A stretch of DNA of 64,000 bases from NCBI RefSeq assembly GCF_918797505.1, contig NC_092796.1, positions 32,498,098 to 32,562,097 on the forward strand, written 5' to 3'. Of this stretch, positions 25,701 to 38,913 are shown piece after piece (the stretch's first letter is position 1; every line of letters starts with the position of its first letter). The translations under genes were made by a program, and so were the position numbers. Origin of the DNA: Bemisia tabaci. Taxonomy: Eukaryota; Arthropoda; Insecta; Hemiptera; Aleyrodidae. The notes under the pieces were generated by a model that was not told the origin of the DNA, ran no database searches, and saw only the letters and a list, made by a program, of their open reading frames with translations.

Positions 25701-28700
25701 AAAATAAGAAAAACTTAATAGATTATGCGCCTGACTTGACATGAAACAACACTTGACAAATTTGAAAAGAGGTGGAAAAACAGTGGAAAGGGGTCAAAGG
25801 CTTTTTCAGATAAATGTGTTTAAAGAGTTAAAATGTTGCTAAATAAAGATTACAAGACTTAAAATTCTGATTCTTTTCATTACAGGAGCATATTTGGATA
25901 TCCTTTGATTTGCTGGTATCGGCAGGCGGTCTTTCCAGAGAACTACATTTAACAAAAAGGATAGGCCAAGGGAAATGATGCAATTTAGTAAAGAAATCTC
26001 AATTTTTTTAGTCTCAAGACGTATGCCGGTATGCAACAAGAAAGTTAAGCATGATTTAGGGTGATTTGGTTGCCTCTGAAAAAAAAGATTGTTATAAGAG
26101 CCTTTCGTTTCATATTTGCACTCAATCTCACTGCCTCTGTTAGCTATTATGCTGAAGTTTGGACCGGGGGCAAAATTTGATAAAACGCCTTTCTCCATGA
26201 AAACTCTCATCTTGCATGATTCGAACACGGACTTGAAATTTTTGGTAGAAATTAAAAGTGTACAAAGAAAGCTGGGTTCAAAAAGCAATTTTTTCAGCTA
26301 CAATCTTACACTTTTTTTAAAAAAAACTTGTATTCAATTTGTCTCACGGCATCATGAATTTTCCTTCAGAATAGAAACAGGAAAATAGTACTTCAAAAAC
26401 TGTTCCGAGAAAATGCTGCTTAGGCTTAAAGATATTTCATACGATAAGAGGTCTCTTGCAAAATTTTCATTATGATGGTAGGGATTGAAGCCTCCGGTGG
26501 ACTAGCAAAATAGGCAAAAGCTCAAGAGCGGAGAGAAGGCTTGAGCAGGCAAGGTAAGGGAAAATCCAAGAGCTTGTGAGGAATTTTTTAGTTATCAGCA
26601 AAAAATGAGGGGGAAAAACCAAAAGACGATGCTGATTTTTCGTTTGGCATGTATTTTTGATGTTTCAGTGGAGTGAGGAAATAGTGAGGCTGAATTGTTA
26701 CTGATTTTTGCACCCCTGCTGTGCTTTTGTGGTAACAAGAAAAACGAGTTTACAGCTTAAAAATTACATAAAACATTGAGGCTCATAAATAGCTCAAATC
26801 AATTTTTCAAGGCTGGAAATGAAGCCTTTGAAGTTACTTTTTTTGCAATGTTTGCCTGGAAACAACCTTTGTTAAAAAGGACCAAAATCTCAATCTTACA
26901 AAATGTTGCTTCAGAGGCGCATGCATTCATCAGGAACATCAAGTATTCAGAAGGAAGTTCCAAAATGTTGACTCATCTAAAATTCATGCCCAATTGAAAT
27001 ACTTGATCAATGCATTCAAAATCCGACATTTTGTAGAGGAAAATTTTGAAAACAAACCTGTGAATATAGGGATTATGCGATGCGCTGAGTGACATAAGTA
27101 TAGGATTTACAAGATTGTGGACAAAGTGGAGTACTGCCGTGAACAGAAGACAAAAATTTCGACAGAGCCGCACAAATCGTTTTTCAGGCTCTAAACTTGT
27201 CAGACTAGTTTGTAGCGCTAAAATGTAGAACAGAATAGCTGATACAGTGCCTATGCTCTTATCATCATCTTCCTCATTGAGAAGCAGCACCTGAAATGAT
27301 AATGAAGAATGAGATGAAAAAAATGATGGCAGAAATGTTAATTAGTCACTTCTGACAATAGATCTCTCATCTGTGCTCTTCATCAATAGATTTGTATAGA
27401 GAGAATAAGAAAATCAGCACTCTAATACACGCTTTCTCACCTAAATATTACGGATGATTTGATGGACACATGATTAATTCCAAATTCAACTCATACTTGA
27501 TAAAGAAGCATTTTTGTTTGTCCTTTTAAACTTACCACTGTTAAAAAACTGATGGTACCCGAAGATCCCTGACAAATTCCACACAGGTTAGTCATTCTGC
27601 ATTTTTTTGAGAACCACTATCCCACCCAAACATCACTCACCTGCAGCTAGTATGAATTCTCTTATAAGAAATACATTGCAGTTAAACTTCTCACCGCCAA
27701 TATGCAGTGGGGTCTAAAACCTCGTCAATACAAATGACTGACACAATGGGATTGCTTTTGTCACTTCAGCCAGCTGATTGTTGGAATTGACAGACAAAGC
27801 CACAGACAAAGAGGATAAATGGAAAATTGAGCAATCCTGTTGGCTGAAAAAGTTTGTTGTCATCATTACTTACCTCTTTTGTTATTACAACCATCCGTTT
27901 CCACCAACAGGATCCCTCTTATTTCTGTTGGTCTCCTTTGTCTGTCAATTGCAACAATCAGCTCAGATTTAAATTGGCTGAATTAAATTTTAGTAACTTT
28001 CACAACTGAATCATTTTCTTTGAGTGCTAACCCTATCTCACTTGTACAAGTTTCAAGTGTTATAATACAGGTGACATTCTTTAAGCTAAACACTGTTAGT
28101 TTGTCAAAGAGTGCTGATTTTTTTTAGATTTTAACAACTTTGATATTGCCTTTCTTGTGGTTATAAAATTTAAATTGACTAATTTTAATTTTGACTGCAA
28201 ATGCTAATTTTGAAATTAAGGATTGATTTTGGAAGCTTAGGATGTGTTGACCATACGCTCAGTGACATTTTGAAGGAAATACGTCTTGTGGTGAATTGAT
28301 ACATACCCAACTTAGTGGTCTAATTTGATGTATTTTTATCAAAAGGAACTACGTCCATTCTGACTTGGGCCTTAAGAACCAAAGAATGCATGCATTGAAG
28401 GACGCATGACATTATGGATATAGTTCCTTTTGATTTGAATGCATCCAATTTCTATCTAAAAAAAAAAAAAAGGTCAATAATGATTATTAAATTATATAGA
28501 AGCTTCGTCATAGAGCGAAGGTAGACGATCTTCTAAAACTTTTGGTCCTAAATCTTTCTCAAACACATTGCGTCGCATGATAGACTTGATACCAAGGTCT
28601 TGATGGTCCCGATACCAAGGTGTTGGTGGCATCACAGCAGGAACATGCAGCAGGCGTCTACAAACTGATGTCAAACACTGACATCAACTAGACAAAAACA

Positions 28701-31700
28701 CACCAAGTTTGAACTTGGAAAAAGCTATTTGAAGTTTAATTCCTCCCTGGGACTCAATTTTATAGAAAAAAATGTAACGACTAGTTTCACATTAGTGCCA
28801 TTAATTTCCCTACGCAGTTAGGTCCTTTCATGAATAAGTTAGAAATACATATATTGGTTCCTTGCAATCGGGCGTATTTATGGAAAAAGAAAGGCTGTTT
28901 GCAATAGATTCGTTATAGATATGAAATCTTTAAACATCATTTAAAAAGTCTTTTCGGTAACAAATTGTTTTTGCTTGGTGATGTTTGATTGAACTTTCAC
29001 CCCCATTCCTTTTACTGAAGGCTAGATTTTTATGAATTGGAAACAAACATAGAAGTTGCTCCTCAGAGTCAAGAAGTTACCAAAAAAATAGATGTACTTA
29101 CCCACTGGAAAACTCGGCCTATGTAGTGGCAGATGTACGAGACAACACTTGTCATTCCTAAAAGAGCTGTCAGTGTCTCACAGCCTGATATCAGGATTGA
29201 TTTGATAATTAGGAGTGGGCTTGGAAATGATTCAAAAGAGAGTGGAGAGGCTGCTAAAGATGGATCAGATACATTATGCTGCGAATTCCGCCACCAATCG
29301 GCTAGAAGAGAGATTGCATGTTCAAGGACCCGCAAAATCCAAAATGTTCTCAAGACACATGGAACATTTAATCGAACCCATTCGTTCTCCATTAGAGTAG
29401 AGACACCAAAATTACTGTGAAAGAAGAAAATAAGAACATTTTTTATTTTAAAAAAAAATACAAATCCAAGGAATAAAATACTAAGTTATTTCCAATAATC
29501 ATTTCTTTATCAATACAGAGGGAATATTCTTTTTCATTGGAGGGTCGAGTAAAGAACATAAAAATGTATGTCTAGGGGGAGAGAGGTGATGAAAGGTAAT
29601 TTTCAAGGTCTGCAGGCTGATTATTGCGATTGATGATAAACAAAGAGATCCTATTGGTTGAAACAGGTAAGTAGTTGTTGCAAGCAAAGGAGAAGTGATG
29701 GACTAACAATGGGGTCTCTCGTCAGTTGCTACTGGTGTATTGCTTACCTCCTTTGTCCATTGCAATGACCAGCTTCCACCAATAGGATCCCTCTACTTTC
29801 TGCTTGTCCCCTTCATCTATTGCTTTGTCTACATCAGTTTCAATAATAAGCCTAAAGTTAAAAATAGCTGCAAGAAATATCTTAATGGTAGCAGAATCAT
29901 TAATATATTTTGGGTACAGTGATTTTAGTATTTTCCACAAGCAGCAGGATTGAAAGATCTAACTCTAGTGTCAAAAATGAATGCTGATCTCTCTCTCTTA
30001 AGTGGTGACTCAGGGTATTTATTACGATTTGCATGAAATTTTGATAAAAAAAAACAAAAAAAAACATGTTTTGCTGTACTATAATTATTCTTGTACAATC
30101 TGAAGGTCCATTTAGATCTAAATTAACATTACTAACCTCACATAGTTTCTGGCTCTTTGATAGCCATTGACTATTGTTTGGACAACAGTCAAAGCACTGC
30201 CCCAGATGACAAACTTGACTAGAGCAAGAGGTAGTAAGGCTGCAAAGACAGGAGCGTGATGAAGAACTTTGGATGACATCGGAAGAAGAGCTAGAGTAGA
30301 CGGAGCTAAAAAACTGAAGGGCAGCAGTTTCTGAGAGAGGGAGTAGCGAGGTCCAAGATGAAAAAATGAAAAGGTACATGCCAGGAGACTCTGCATGAGA
30401 TAATTCTGCAAAATTATCCAAGCAGTTCCGTTGTGGTCGTCGAAGACATCATTTATTTTCAAAGCTAAAATATCCTCCAGGACGCTTGATCTGGATATTG
30501 CTGATGCTGCTATGACTGCTTTCATTGTACTGACGTTCAACCAGTAAGACACAAACACTACTCCCACAGAGATGAGAAACGTGTACACAACTACTAGCTG
30601 CTTCGTCCATAATAGAAAGACGCATAAAGAAGCTACACAACCTGAAAATCAAACCAATTATTTTATAATAGTTACGTATTTGTCACTGGTCTGAAATTTG
30701 AAATAAAAATGTTATTGGCTAAAGTTGGAAAATGCATGCATTCAATTGCAATTTTGAAAACCTTCGCTCATGTTTAACTTTTTTGAACGAAAACTGATGC
30801 ACGGTCATTTCTGAAATTTTCTGTGAATTTTTTTCACTCTTTCATAAAATATTCACAAATAATTTAAAACCTACGTTTCTGATAGCTGCAATTTTTGGAC
30901 TGCTATCTTTAACTACTACTTAAAGCTTCAGTTTAGCTTGGAATTTTGAGAAAATAATTGAACCTAATTCGTGGAGTTTCATCACTCCATCTGCGCTTTT
31001 CGGCAAGAACTTGTCTCTACGGAAAGAGAGCATTTTGATTTTAAAATAAGTTAAATCTACTACGATTCAGTACAAAATAGAGTTATAAATACTGAGAAAA
31101 GTGTGAACAAGATAGGAATAACTTGAAATAAGAATTTGAATCTTTGATCATTACGATCACCATTGAGCGATCTGAATGTTGGGTCTGAGACATACTGAAA
31201 AGATCAAACTCTCTAAGAATTCATTCAAAATAAGTAATTAGACGTAATGAATATGCTACATCACTCATAAGTGTGACAGATTGAGATAGGGCTATGAATT
31301 TCTTTCGAAGGTCAACAATAAGTAACCAGAAGTTGAGGTTAAATGAAACACCTTTCACAAGCTCAAGGGAAAAGTAATCATCCACTTAGTGAGGACAGTG
31401 GTTTTTGTGGGGGAGGCTAAAATTAATTTTGGATCTAGATGGGGATGAAGGGTAATAACTCATGCTCTGAATAAGTTATTCGAACTACTTCTAAAATTGC
31501 AGGTTGATGCTTGAACAGGAATTGAGGCATGTAGATTGAAAAACGGAGAAGGAAAAAACATGAATCCAGGAAAACTTACCTAACAATGATATAATAAATT
31601 TCATAAAAGTTATTAACAAAAATTTGTAGAACTGTGAATCAAAGTTCGTAAGGCTATCGACTTGAAATCCATAAGCGGCTTGCGTCCCTTCGCTCTCAGC

Positions 31701-31829
31701 GAGGGTTTCTTTGGCGGAGTCATATTGGGGCAGACCGAGACCAATTCTCAGTAATTCATCTATGATGAACAATGGTGGCACTCGCAGAAGAACATCAACT
31801 ATTCTGAGGAGTTTATTTGGAAGAGACAT
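22776..31829 (-). CDS. Trc8: Multi-span RING-H2 E3 ubiquitin ligase, TRC8/RNF139-like, 8 exons
   Basis: Minus-strand exons: 31829-31580, 30641-30137, 29414-29102, 27290-27058, 25688-25442, 24717-24585, 23721-23531 and 22994-22776. All junctions are GT-AG with matching phases, giving 696 aa, close to human RNF139 (664). The N-terminal ~520 residues are a series of hydrophobic segments, expected in the ER membrane; an NGAW...FESGG...RALMMCIHAY..IW block (exon 6) and a GWSVFMKRRTAVNKI-type linker are typical of TRC8. The RING-H2 finger has ligands Cys593, Cys596, Cys608, His610, His613, Cys616, Cys627 and Cys630, all present, and is split between exons 7 and 8. Family members ubiquitinate ER proteins in sterol homeostasis and ER quality control; that role is inferred from homology. 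The ~70-residue tail after the RING is polar. No untranslated first exon was resolved. Several MITEs lie in the introns. Confidence 0.93.
23987..24094. mobile_element. MITE, ATCAAAAGGAACTA family, copy 2, in TRC8 intron 6
   Basis: Ends TTTAAATCAAAAGG and CTGATTTAAAT, with inner GACATG/CATGTC arms. It is diverged from copy 1. It lies between TRC8 exons 6 and 7. Confidence 0.7.
27562..27757. mobile_element. Degraded MITE related to the element at 33182
   Basis: The outer parts (CCACACAGGTTAGTCATT and AATGACTGACACA) resemble the termini of the 33182-33384 element, and the middle shares AAGAAATACATTGCAG. The ends are mutated and no duplication is visible, which suggests an older insertion. It lies in TRC8 intron 3. 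Confidence 0.55.
27772..27963. mobile_element. MITE, AGCTGATTGTTG...GACAGACAAAG family, copy 1
   Basis: The terminal inverted repeat AGCTGATTGTTGGAATTGAC matches the complement of the right end with one change. The inner arms around CCTGTTGG/CCAACAGG also pair. A related copy is at 29614-29853 and a ragged one near 18162-18426. It is located in TRC8 intron 3. Confidence 0.75.
28336..28438. mobile_element. MITE, ATCAAAAGGAACTA family, copy 3, in TRC8 intron 3
   Basis: Left end ATCAAAAGGAACTACGTCC and right end GGATATAGTTCCTTTTGAT form terminal inverted repeats. The middle differs from the other copies. Confidence 0.75.
29614..29853. mobile_element. MITE, AGCTGATTGTTG...GACAGACAAAG family, copy 2
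   Basis: Starts AGGCTGATTATTGCGATTGA and ends TCAATAATAAGCCT, with internal arms GATCCTATTGGTTG facing CCACCAATAGGATCC. It is located in TRC8 intron 2. Confidence 0.7.
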
Positions 31830-33170
31830 TGAATACTGTCTTTACAGTAAATAAGGTTAATGGCTATGGACTCATGTACATCGAATTTCACAAGAGCAAA
31901 GGAAATTGAGATGAAGCAATCAATCCAGTATTCGGCAGCTGGGATTCAAACCATAAATGATGATAAGAAATAGAACTCTACAGGACACTGATAAAATCAC
32001 TAATTTCCACTATGACAAATTAATTTTTACACTTCGTGACATATTTTCAGTCTTCCTGAATAATTTCTTCTTATCGTATTTTTTATGTAAACAAGACAGG
32101 TCTAACACTGATGCAATCCTCAAAAACGAAATTCCTCTCAACGCTATGGAAGGTTATTGCATTGCTCAATTTTTGAACCATGTCAATCATGTCATCCATC
32201 TTAAAGACTTCTTGAAATTTCAAATTATGGATTTCTGTAATTTAAAATACATTTTTTGAATTAATGATGCAGTTTGATAGCATTAATAGGGGAAAAAATT
32301 TACTTGAATTAAGTTGATTCAATGACGAAGAGATTACTAGTGTTATGATTTGTGGTTGCCTGCAAGGACAAGACGAAACCTGTTGCAATGTTTCCAATGC
32401 AAAAAAAACTGCAAAGTGCTGTAAGTATATAAACTCGAAGTTCGAAGTTATGTGCGAAGTTGCGAACATGTGCGAACGGTACGAATAAACAATAGTAAAT
32501 AAACAAATAGCTGACTTGACTTAGCGCAAAAATTTGCAGGTACTTTTGTTCATTCTTGTGTTAACGGAAACGAAACTGTTAGATCAAGCAGCACTTTATC
32601 CCTTCTGTAGTGGTAAGTAGATAATTTTATCTAAACTATTTTATGTGCACGTTAAAGGAATTTCACCTCTTCTTCATGCTTAGGTACCCCGAGTTTATTA
32701 ATTAGCCAACTTTTCACAACTTAGCCATGTGCTTGTCTTCCTTGTATGACTTACTTTCAAGCACGAACACTGATTTGTACGTTTTTCAACCTCTCTACCT
32801 GCCATCAAGTCTGGCATCCATAGATCGCGATCGTTGCATCAATTGCTCAATTTTACAGTGCAATGCTCCTATCTCCTCGTGCATGCTGCTACTGTCGACC
32901 AATCTATCTGTCATCATCATGATAAGTACACCTTCATGGCATGTTCAGTTCTACACACATCCAAACTATGTTTATTTTGTATCGGTGAATAGATTCCTTT
33001 TTTGACAACTTCCGAAAGTTTTGGTCCTATCATTTATCTTGTAAACGCAAAATCCGGAGGAAAGGGAAACTTCAATGTTGGACTCAAGCCCTGTCTCTCT
33101 CCTACTGGTAGACAGCAGCCTCGTGGAAATTTTGTATTTGACTGGAAGACAAGACAAAATTAGGGTGAAA

Positions 33171-33573
33171 TAGAGCTATATCAAGACCAATCCACACAGG
33201 TCAGTCATTGCGCAGCTTTTTTGAAATCCACTCCCCTGCCCGGCCATAACTCGCAGCACCCATTGTGACGTAGCATTGAGTGCTCCCATAAGAAATACAT
33301 TGCAGGCACTCAATACTACGTCACTGCGCAGTAGAGTACCAAAACTCGTCCTTGGGAATGACTGACCTGTGTGGATTGGTCTTGAGCTATATGATTGATC
33401 AGTCTTGTTGTTTGAACACCTAAGGAAGTTGTCTATTGCCTTTTATTGGGCTGTTTAATTGACTGGCTATCGGGCAGCAAAGAGGTACCTTCTGCTAGTC
33501 AATCATTCAGCCTGATAAAGGGGATAAGCGACTTATTCAGGTGCTCAAATTACTGATCAATCACATAGCTCTC
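33171..33573. mobile_element. Outer MITE with AGAGCTATATGATTGATCAG ends, interrupted
   Basis: The left end (TAGAGCTATAT at 33171-33181) is separated from its continuation (GATTGATCAGT from 33393) by the inner hAT MITE. The right end ACTGATCAATCACATAGCTC (to 33571) is the complement. Removing the inner element and one copy of its duplication restores a ~190-bp inverted-repeat element. Confidence 0.75.
33182..33384. mobile_element. 203-bp hAT-type MITE nested in another MITE, 8-bp TSD
   Basis: Terminal repeats CAAGACCAATCCACACAGG and its complement extend for about 27 bp (through GTCAGTCAT). A perfect 8-bp duplication, AGCTATAT, lies at 33174-33181 and 33385-33392. The duplication length fits hAT, though the terminus begins CAAG rather than CAGTG. 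Confidence 0.85.
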
Positions 33574-35269
33574 TTCTCCTTAGCCTTTTCTTGTCTGCCA
33601 GAAGTTTTATTATTTTCTGATAGAGTCCACGACCAATATGTTTACGCACTTCTAGACTGCAATCTGAAGTTCGTCTGACGTCACTTTTACATGTAAAGTA
33701 AATCAAGAAGGAAGATGGCAGATCTTCTGTGGCAGTCTGAAAGTGCGCGTGCAGAATCTTCCATGCTTCCACATTTTCACACGCCCGCCTGCGGGCTTTC
33801 CATATTTTCTTCTCATTGGTTTTCCAAAAAATTTCCCACCAATCTATAAAAAGATGATCTTTTTTTCTGTTTTTCGTCGTTTACTGACTGAAGACCCTTC
33901 AAAATTTTCCCTCCTTCCACATTTTTGGGGGCTTTCCCAGGCGAGCGCTAGATTGGGCATTTTCTGCATCCCTGGTGGGAAACTTATCTGGCGTGGACTC
34001 TACCTACCCCTTTTAAATCAAATCATTGAAAGGAGTGTCTCAACGTAAGTTCTTATCTATTCATGAAATAAAGGTTTAATACCCTTGATTACAGTCGCAT
34101 TCAGGGATGCAGGCACTTTTTGACCACATGGCTGGTGGGTCAGGGTTAGTTTCGTATGTGCATGAGAGGACTGCAATAACAGGTGTTAAGAATTGGACAG
34201 TTGAAAGGACATGATAGAAAAGCTTTGTAGATAGTAGGAAGACCATGCCGCAAAATCATGTCCACTTGTCCATAGAACCACGAAATGAAGGTCCCAACTT
34301 TCCTTGAAAATTTCTTTAAAAAAGTGGTCTTCACAGTAAGGCATCATGGAGCTAAGGGAGCAAAGTCCGTTTCGACGATGAGTCTTGGATGGATTACACT
34401 TGAAAACTGGCGATGTTGGGCTTATCAGGGAAATGGACTTCGCTTCAACCCTGATATGAATTACCAGTAAGTATAGCTAGAATAGGGTCAAAACAGTCAA
34501 CCAGTTCCATTTTCTACTGATCTTAACTGACATCAGTCTAATCTTACACCAATTTCAGTTGAGATCACTTCTTTATCTGTTCAGTTGGTATTTCAACACT
34601 TTTCTGCCGGTCATTTATTCCAGGGAAGACCATGAACTTTCTGTGTCCCTGGTGGACATCACTAAATGGACCGAGTTTTTCAGAAAGGAACTGACCCACA
34701 TGTTCGAAAATATCGAGTTGAGAATGTTTTTGAGTTCCACTACCATTAGGTATATTTCCTCCCTCCAAAATCTAAAAGTCGAAAAAAATAAATCAGTTTG
34801 TGAAGGGAGGAAGTAGTTAAAAGTTTATTTTCTACACCGAGCCTTCGAAGCCTATGGAACCCTAAGAGCGTCTTTTCGCGGCGCGGCGTCTGGACGCTGG
34901 CGGAAGCTGCTACCGAGTCGAGGGCGAGGTAGGGATGGACGAATATCGAATTCGAATGCGATTATTGCGAATATTTGAGAATTCAAATCTTGCGATTGCG
35001 AATAGTTCGGATGCAAATATTCAAATATTTTCAAATATTGCTTCGATTTTTGATTTTTTATGAACCGTGAGAGATAAAATGACACTTTTGAATGCGATTA
35101 TTCGAATATTCGAATGCGATTATTACGCTCAATAATGATGCACAGCACCTAAGGAGCAGAATTCTTGGATTTTTCCCGCTGCATCCGCTGTCAATTTCTC
35201 GAATTTTCGTTGATCAGACCAGTATGTTCCGAGACGCGAAAATGATCGGACGCGCTTTTTTCAGTAGGG

Positions 35270-35640
35270 TATGGATTCGATCGTCTAGAATCGACCGAAA
35301 TATTAAAACGTGAATCGATCGACACCGACTCGATGGAAAAATTATTAAAAAACCGGTGTTGATTCGAGCGACATGAATCGATCGGGGAAAAAACGTGAAT
35401 CTATCGACGCGAAATGCTCGAAAATTAAGTTTTAAAAAACCACCAAAGTTTCGAAGAACGTGAACCGATCGACGTGATTCGATCGACTCACAGCTTTGTC
35501 GATCGATTCACGGGTTTGTCAATCGATTCACGGCTTTAGTCGATCGTTTCACGGATTTTGTCGATCGTTTGACGGGTTTGTCGATTGACTCACGGATTTT
35601 GTCGATCGTTTCACGCGTTTGTCGATCGAATCCAACCAAA
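35270..35640. repeat. TCGATCGA-rich minisatellite
   Basis: Degenerate tandem units of about 22 nt with the core TCGATCGATTCACGGGTTTG. They are clearest from 35459 to 35630, with stragglers from 35270 and again at 36330-36395. Both orientations of GTGAATCGATCGA and its complement occur, so parts of it can fold on themselves. It is rich in CpG and CGATCG for this AT-rich region. Confidence 0.75.
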
Positions 35641-35774
35641 CTAAACACATTCGAAAATTGGTAGGAAAGGCAGCGGACTTAGCGGAATTTTTCGGCATCT
35701 TTCCGCGGCGTCCAGACGTTCCTTCAGCCGAGATTTCCTCGGCGCGGGTCGGTAGCGCCCCACGCCCGCCGCGC

Positions 35775-36031
35775 CAATTGGACTGAGTTAAGCAGAAAGG
35801 AACCAACCCACATTTTGGGAAAAATTGAGTTATGAGTGGTTTTGAACTCAACCACTGCTCTACTATCTATCGCCAAAAATTCAAAGTTTTTGTTGGAGCA
35901 AATTTTGCAGAAATTGAACTTGAAGTTTATCTTTTACATTGAGTCTTATGCAGGAGCTAAACTTTAAACCTCTTTTTCTCGGTTCGATCCTGATGTGGCT
36001 TGGTTCCTTTCTGTTTAACTCCGTTCAATTG
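35775..36031. mobile_element. 257-bp MITE, GAGTTAARCAGAAAGGAACC family
   Basis: Left end CAATTGGACTGAGTTAAGCA and right end TTTAACTCCGTTCAATTG are near-perfect complements for about 38 bp, up to CCCACAT/ATGTGGC. A diverged fragment of the same family lies at about 34664-34745. Confidence 0.8.
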
Positions 36032-37829
36032 CCATTAAGTTCCGTACCTTGATAAGCATTTTCTCGCTCTCGACTAGGTAGCAGTGTTCTGCCGTGCTAA
36101 GGAGGAACGCCGTATGAACATTCGAGCGTTGCCAAGCTTCCCCGAATAAAATATGTATTTTTGACGAAATCTATGTTTATTTTTTCCTCCAAATTTTTAG
36201 AGGTTTTAGACTGAATTGCGTACGAAATTCTCTAAAAATTTTGAAAAAAAATATCCACAACTTTCCCTGTAAATTCGGTTTTTCTCGGAGGATATTTGGC
36301 AACGTCTGAAAGCTCATCGAAAATCCAAAACGTGAACCGATCGACTCACAAGTTTGTCGATACTCACGCGTTTGTCGATCGATTCACGAATTTTTCGACA
36401 GCCTCCAAAACTAAACAGTTTCAACCTTCGGTAGAAAAGGCAGCGGACTGAGCGGCATTCGTCGGTTCCGCACTTAAAAAGGCTTTTGCACGGCACTGAT
36501 GTTTTCAAACTTGCAATTGTAAAACAGCAGCAAAACATGATGAGTATGCAAAAAGTTGCTTTGGCTCCGAATAATTGGACTTTTCAGCCAAGGTGGCTCC
36601 TAAAATTTCAGGGAAAAGACAGAATAGCAAAACACCGATTGCGATGTCCCAGAATCCGTCTTTATTTTAGTTTTAGAGAAGAATCTAATGGACTGTTTCT
36701 CCAGCATTTTTTCTGTAATTAGTAGGAAAATCAAGAAGAATATTCAGAAAAATTTCAACGAAGTGCGTGCATTCACTCTCGGCACAAGTATTTCTAAAAT
36801 TATAATCTCCAAAATTTCATATGCTTTTTATTCACCTATGTGAGGAAAGTCTCTGAAATTTTCAGACACATTCGTGTGATGCTTCTCCCGCGACAAAATA
36901 AAATGTCTGTTGAGATACTGAAACAGCTTCGATGAGATATTTTCCATCATGTGGGAGACAACAGATGAGAGATTGATTGCTTACACAAAACTGTTGTAGG
37001 TGGAAGCACTTGTGGCAACACATGAATATAATGGAATGAGGCAAATCATAGGTACTTAAAGGTGAATGTAATGTAAATCCTCCTGAATAATGTGAAGGAG
37101 AAGGATTAATTCGTCCTGTTTGAAAAATTTCAAGACTCTTTTCTCAAAAAACGAAGCTGTATACATTGTTAATTCACTGAGATTCCTTTTTGGCTCCATG
37201 TGAAAACCTACTTTTCTGAGGACGAGCCGAACTATCTCCTGTGAATCACACGAAACCTTTATGAGGTTGGTGACGGTCGGTCAAAGTTTGGTAGGTATCT
37301 GGTTAGCGGATTTTTTTATCTCCTCGAGACACCAAAAAAAAAGAAAGAAAAGAAAAAAAAATCTATTAAAACTTGCATGAGTTGAAGGGGGAAGCTCATT
37401 TTCCATACCTTTTTTGACTTCTTTCCCTTTCAGGTAATATGAATTCAGCCCTATTCCTTTATCTTGTCACTCTAATTTTAACAATTTGTTATTTGTTTAT
37501 CTGTTTGTAGATGTAGCTGAAACCCTGAACTGAGTCTACTAAGTCAAGTAAGTGTTCTGGAAGTTTTAATTTGTGACAAGACCTGTTAAAAGGTACATAT
37601 ACGGAAAAAAGTAAATTGCTGATCCAACAATTCTGTTGTAAAAGGAATGACTGCAATGTTAAATGTAGATTTTACAACTTTAGCCATTCCCATGTTTAAA
37701 TTAGCTTTCCACTATTGTAAAAACATTTGAAACATTGCAGTCACATTTTTTATCAATTGAATTATTCAATCAGCAACCCATTTTTTTCTGTGTCCCTTAT
37801 ATTCCCAGGGGCGCAAAAAGTGCCGCACG

Positions 37830-38668
37830 GTTCTACGCTCGCACCATTGTAAAACTCGCGAATTTTCCGCGATATCGAGGTGAAAATTCAGTGGTTTTAT
37901 ACCTTCTTCTTCTTCCGCTGGAAAATATGCCTTTGTGTCGTGATATGAGGTGAATACGCGAAATTCTAATAATTTTACTAACCGCTGGAGAAATCGCGTA
38001 TTTGCCGCGATATCGCGAAGATTATCGCCTAGTTTCTCTGAAATTGTTTGCAATCGCAGGAAGGACCGCTCATTTTCCGTGATATCCAGTTGAAAAGCGT
38101 GGGATCGTTTAGGATTCAACGAATCCGCTGTAAAACTCGCACATTTTCCGCGATACTGTGATGAATAGCGCGTCAATTTTCACTTCTCAGCAAACAGAAA
38201 CCGAGCGAGCAACTATTCGAACTCCGAAGTAGGTATGTGGTATCACGCAAAATTGAAGGAGTTTCATAACTCATTGCCCATCACAAATTAATGACCTGTA
38301 TGAATTCCACGCTCGCGTCGAAATAAAACTCGCGAATTTTCCGCGATACCGATAAGGTGAAAATTGAGTGGTCTTTTACCTTCTTCTCATTCCGCCGGGA
38401 AATATGCCTTTGTGTCGCGATATGAGGTGAATACGCATAATTTTAATGATTTTACAAACCGCTGGAGAAATCGCGTATTTGCCGCGATATCGCGAAGATT
38501 ATCGCCTAGTTTCTCTTAAATTGTTTAAAGCGTGGGATCGTTTAGGATTCAACGAATCCGCTGTAAAACTCGCACATTTTCCGCGATAGCGTGATGAATA
38601 GCGCGTCATTTTTCACTTCTCACCAAACCGAAACCGAGCGAGCAACTATTCGAACTCCTTAGTAGACA
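37830..38668. repeat. ~70-bp satellite arranged in a larger duplication
   Basis: A motif close to CTCGCGAATTTTCCGCGATA recurs about every 70 nt, near 37852, 37922, 37989, 38061 and 38131, and again near 38328, 38462 and 38564. On a larger scale 37847-38232 is repeated, with one deletion, at 38324-38665. The first four units also contain a GATATnnnGGTGAA tail. It lies about 1.8 kb upstream of ANK-A. Confidence 0.8.
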
Positions 38669-38913
38669 AAGTCCTTTTGGTTGATCTGCCCTTAAGGAGT
38701 AACTCAAAGTAACCATGAACATGGAAATTTTGAACTGTGTAAGACATCACGCCAACAGAAATTTTATGAAGCTTTAAATCTAAAGTTGAGTTTCGAAGTG
38801 GTCCCCTGCTCAATTACATAGCGCATGGCATTATGGCACTGCATTAGGAGCAAGCATTATGTGCCCTCTGTTTCTTCCTCCTCTACATATAGCTTTAGGC
38901 GCTTTTATACATA

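Larger units (their letters stand above)
31830..37829. other. Intergenic region upstream of TRC8
   Basis: No supported gene. It should contain the TRC8 promoter, which I could not place. The MITEs at 33171-33573 and 35775-36031 and the minisatellite at 35270-35640 are listed separately. Between 34938 and 35130 there is a patch of degenerate GAATATTCGAATGCGATTAT-type repeats. A block with AGGCAGCGGACT occurs twice, near 35640-35700 and 36405-36480. Confidence 0.5.

Noticed and set aside
33743..34470. Reading frames at 33743-34048 and 34285-34470, the latter ending at a donor-like CAGTAAGTAT
   Set aside because: No recognisable domain, no consistent neighbouring exons, and adjacent sequence is MITE-derived.
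34559..34816. Reading frame of 85 codons
   Set aside because: It overlaps a relic of the GAGTTAARCAGAAAGGAACC MITE family.
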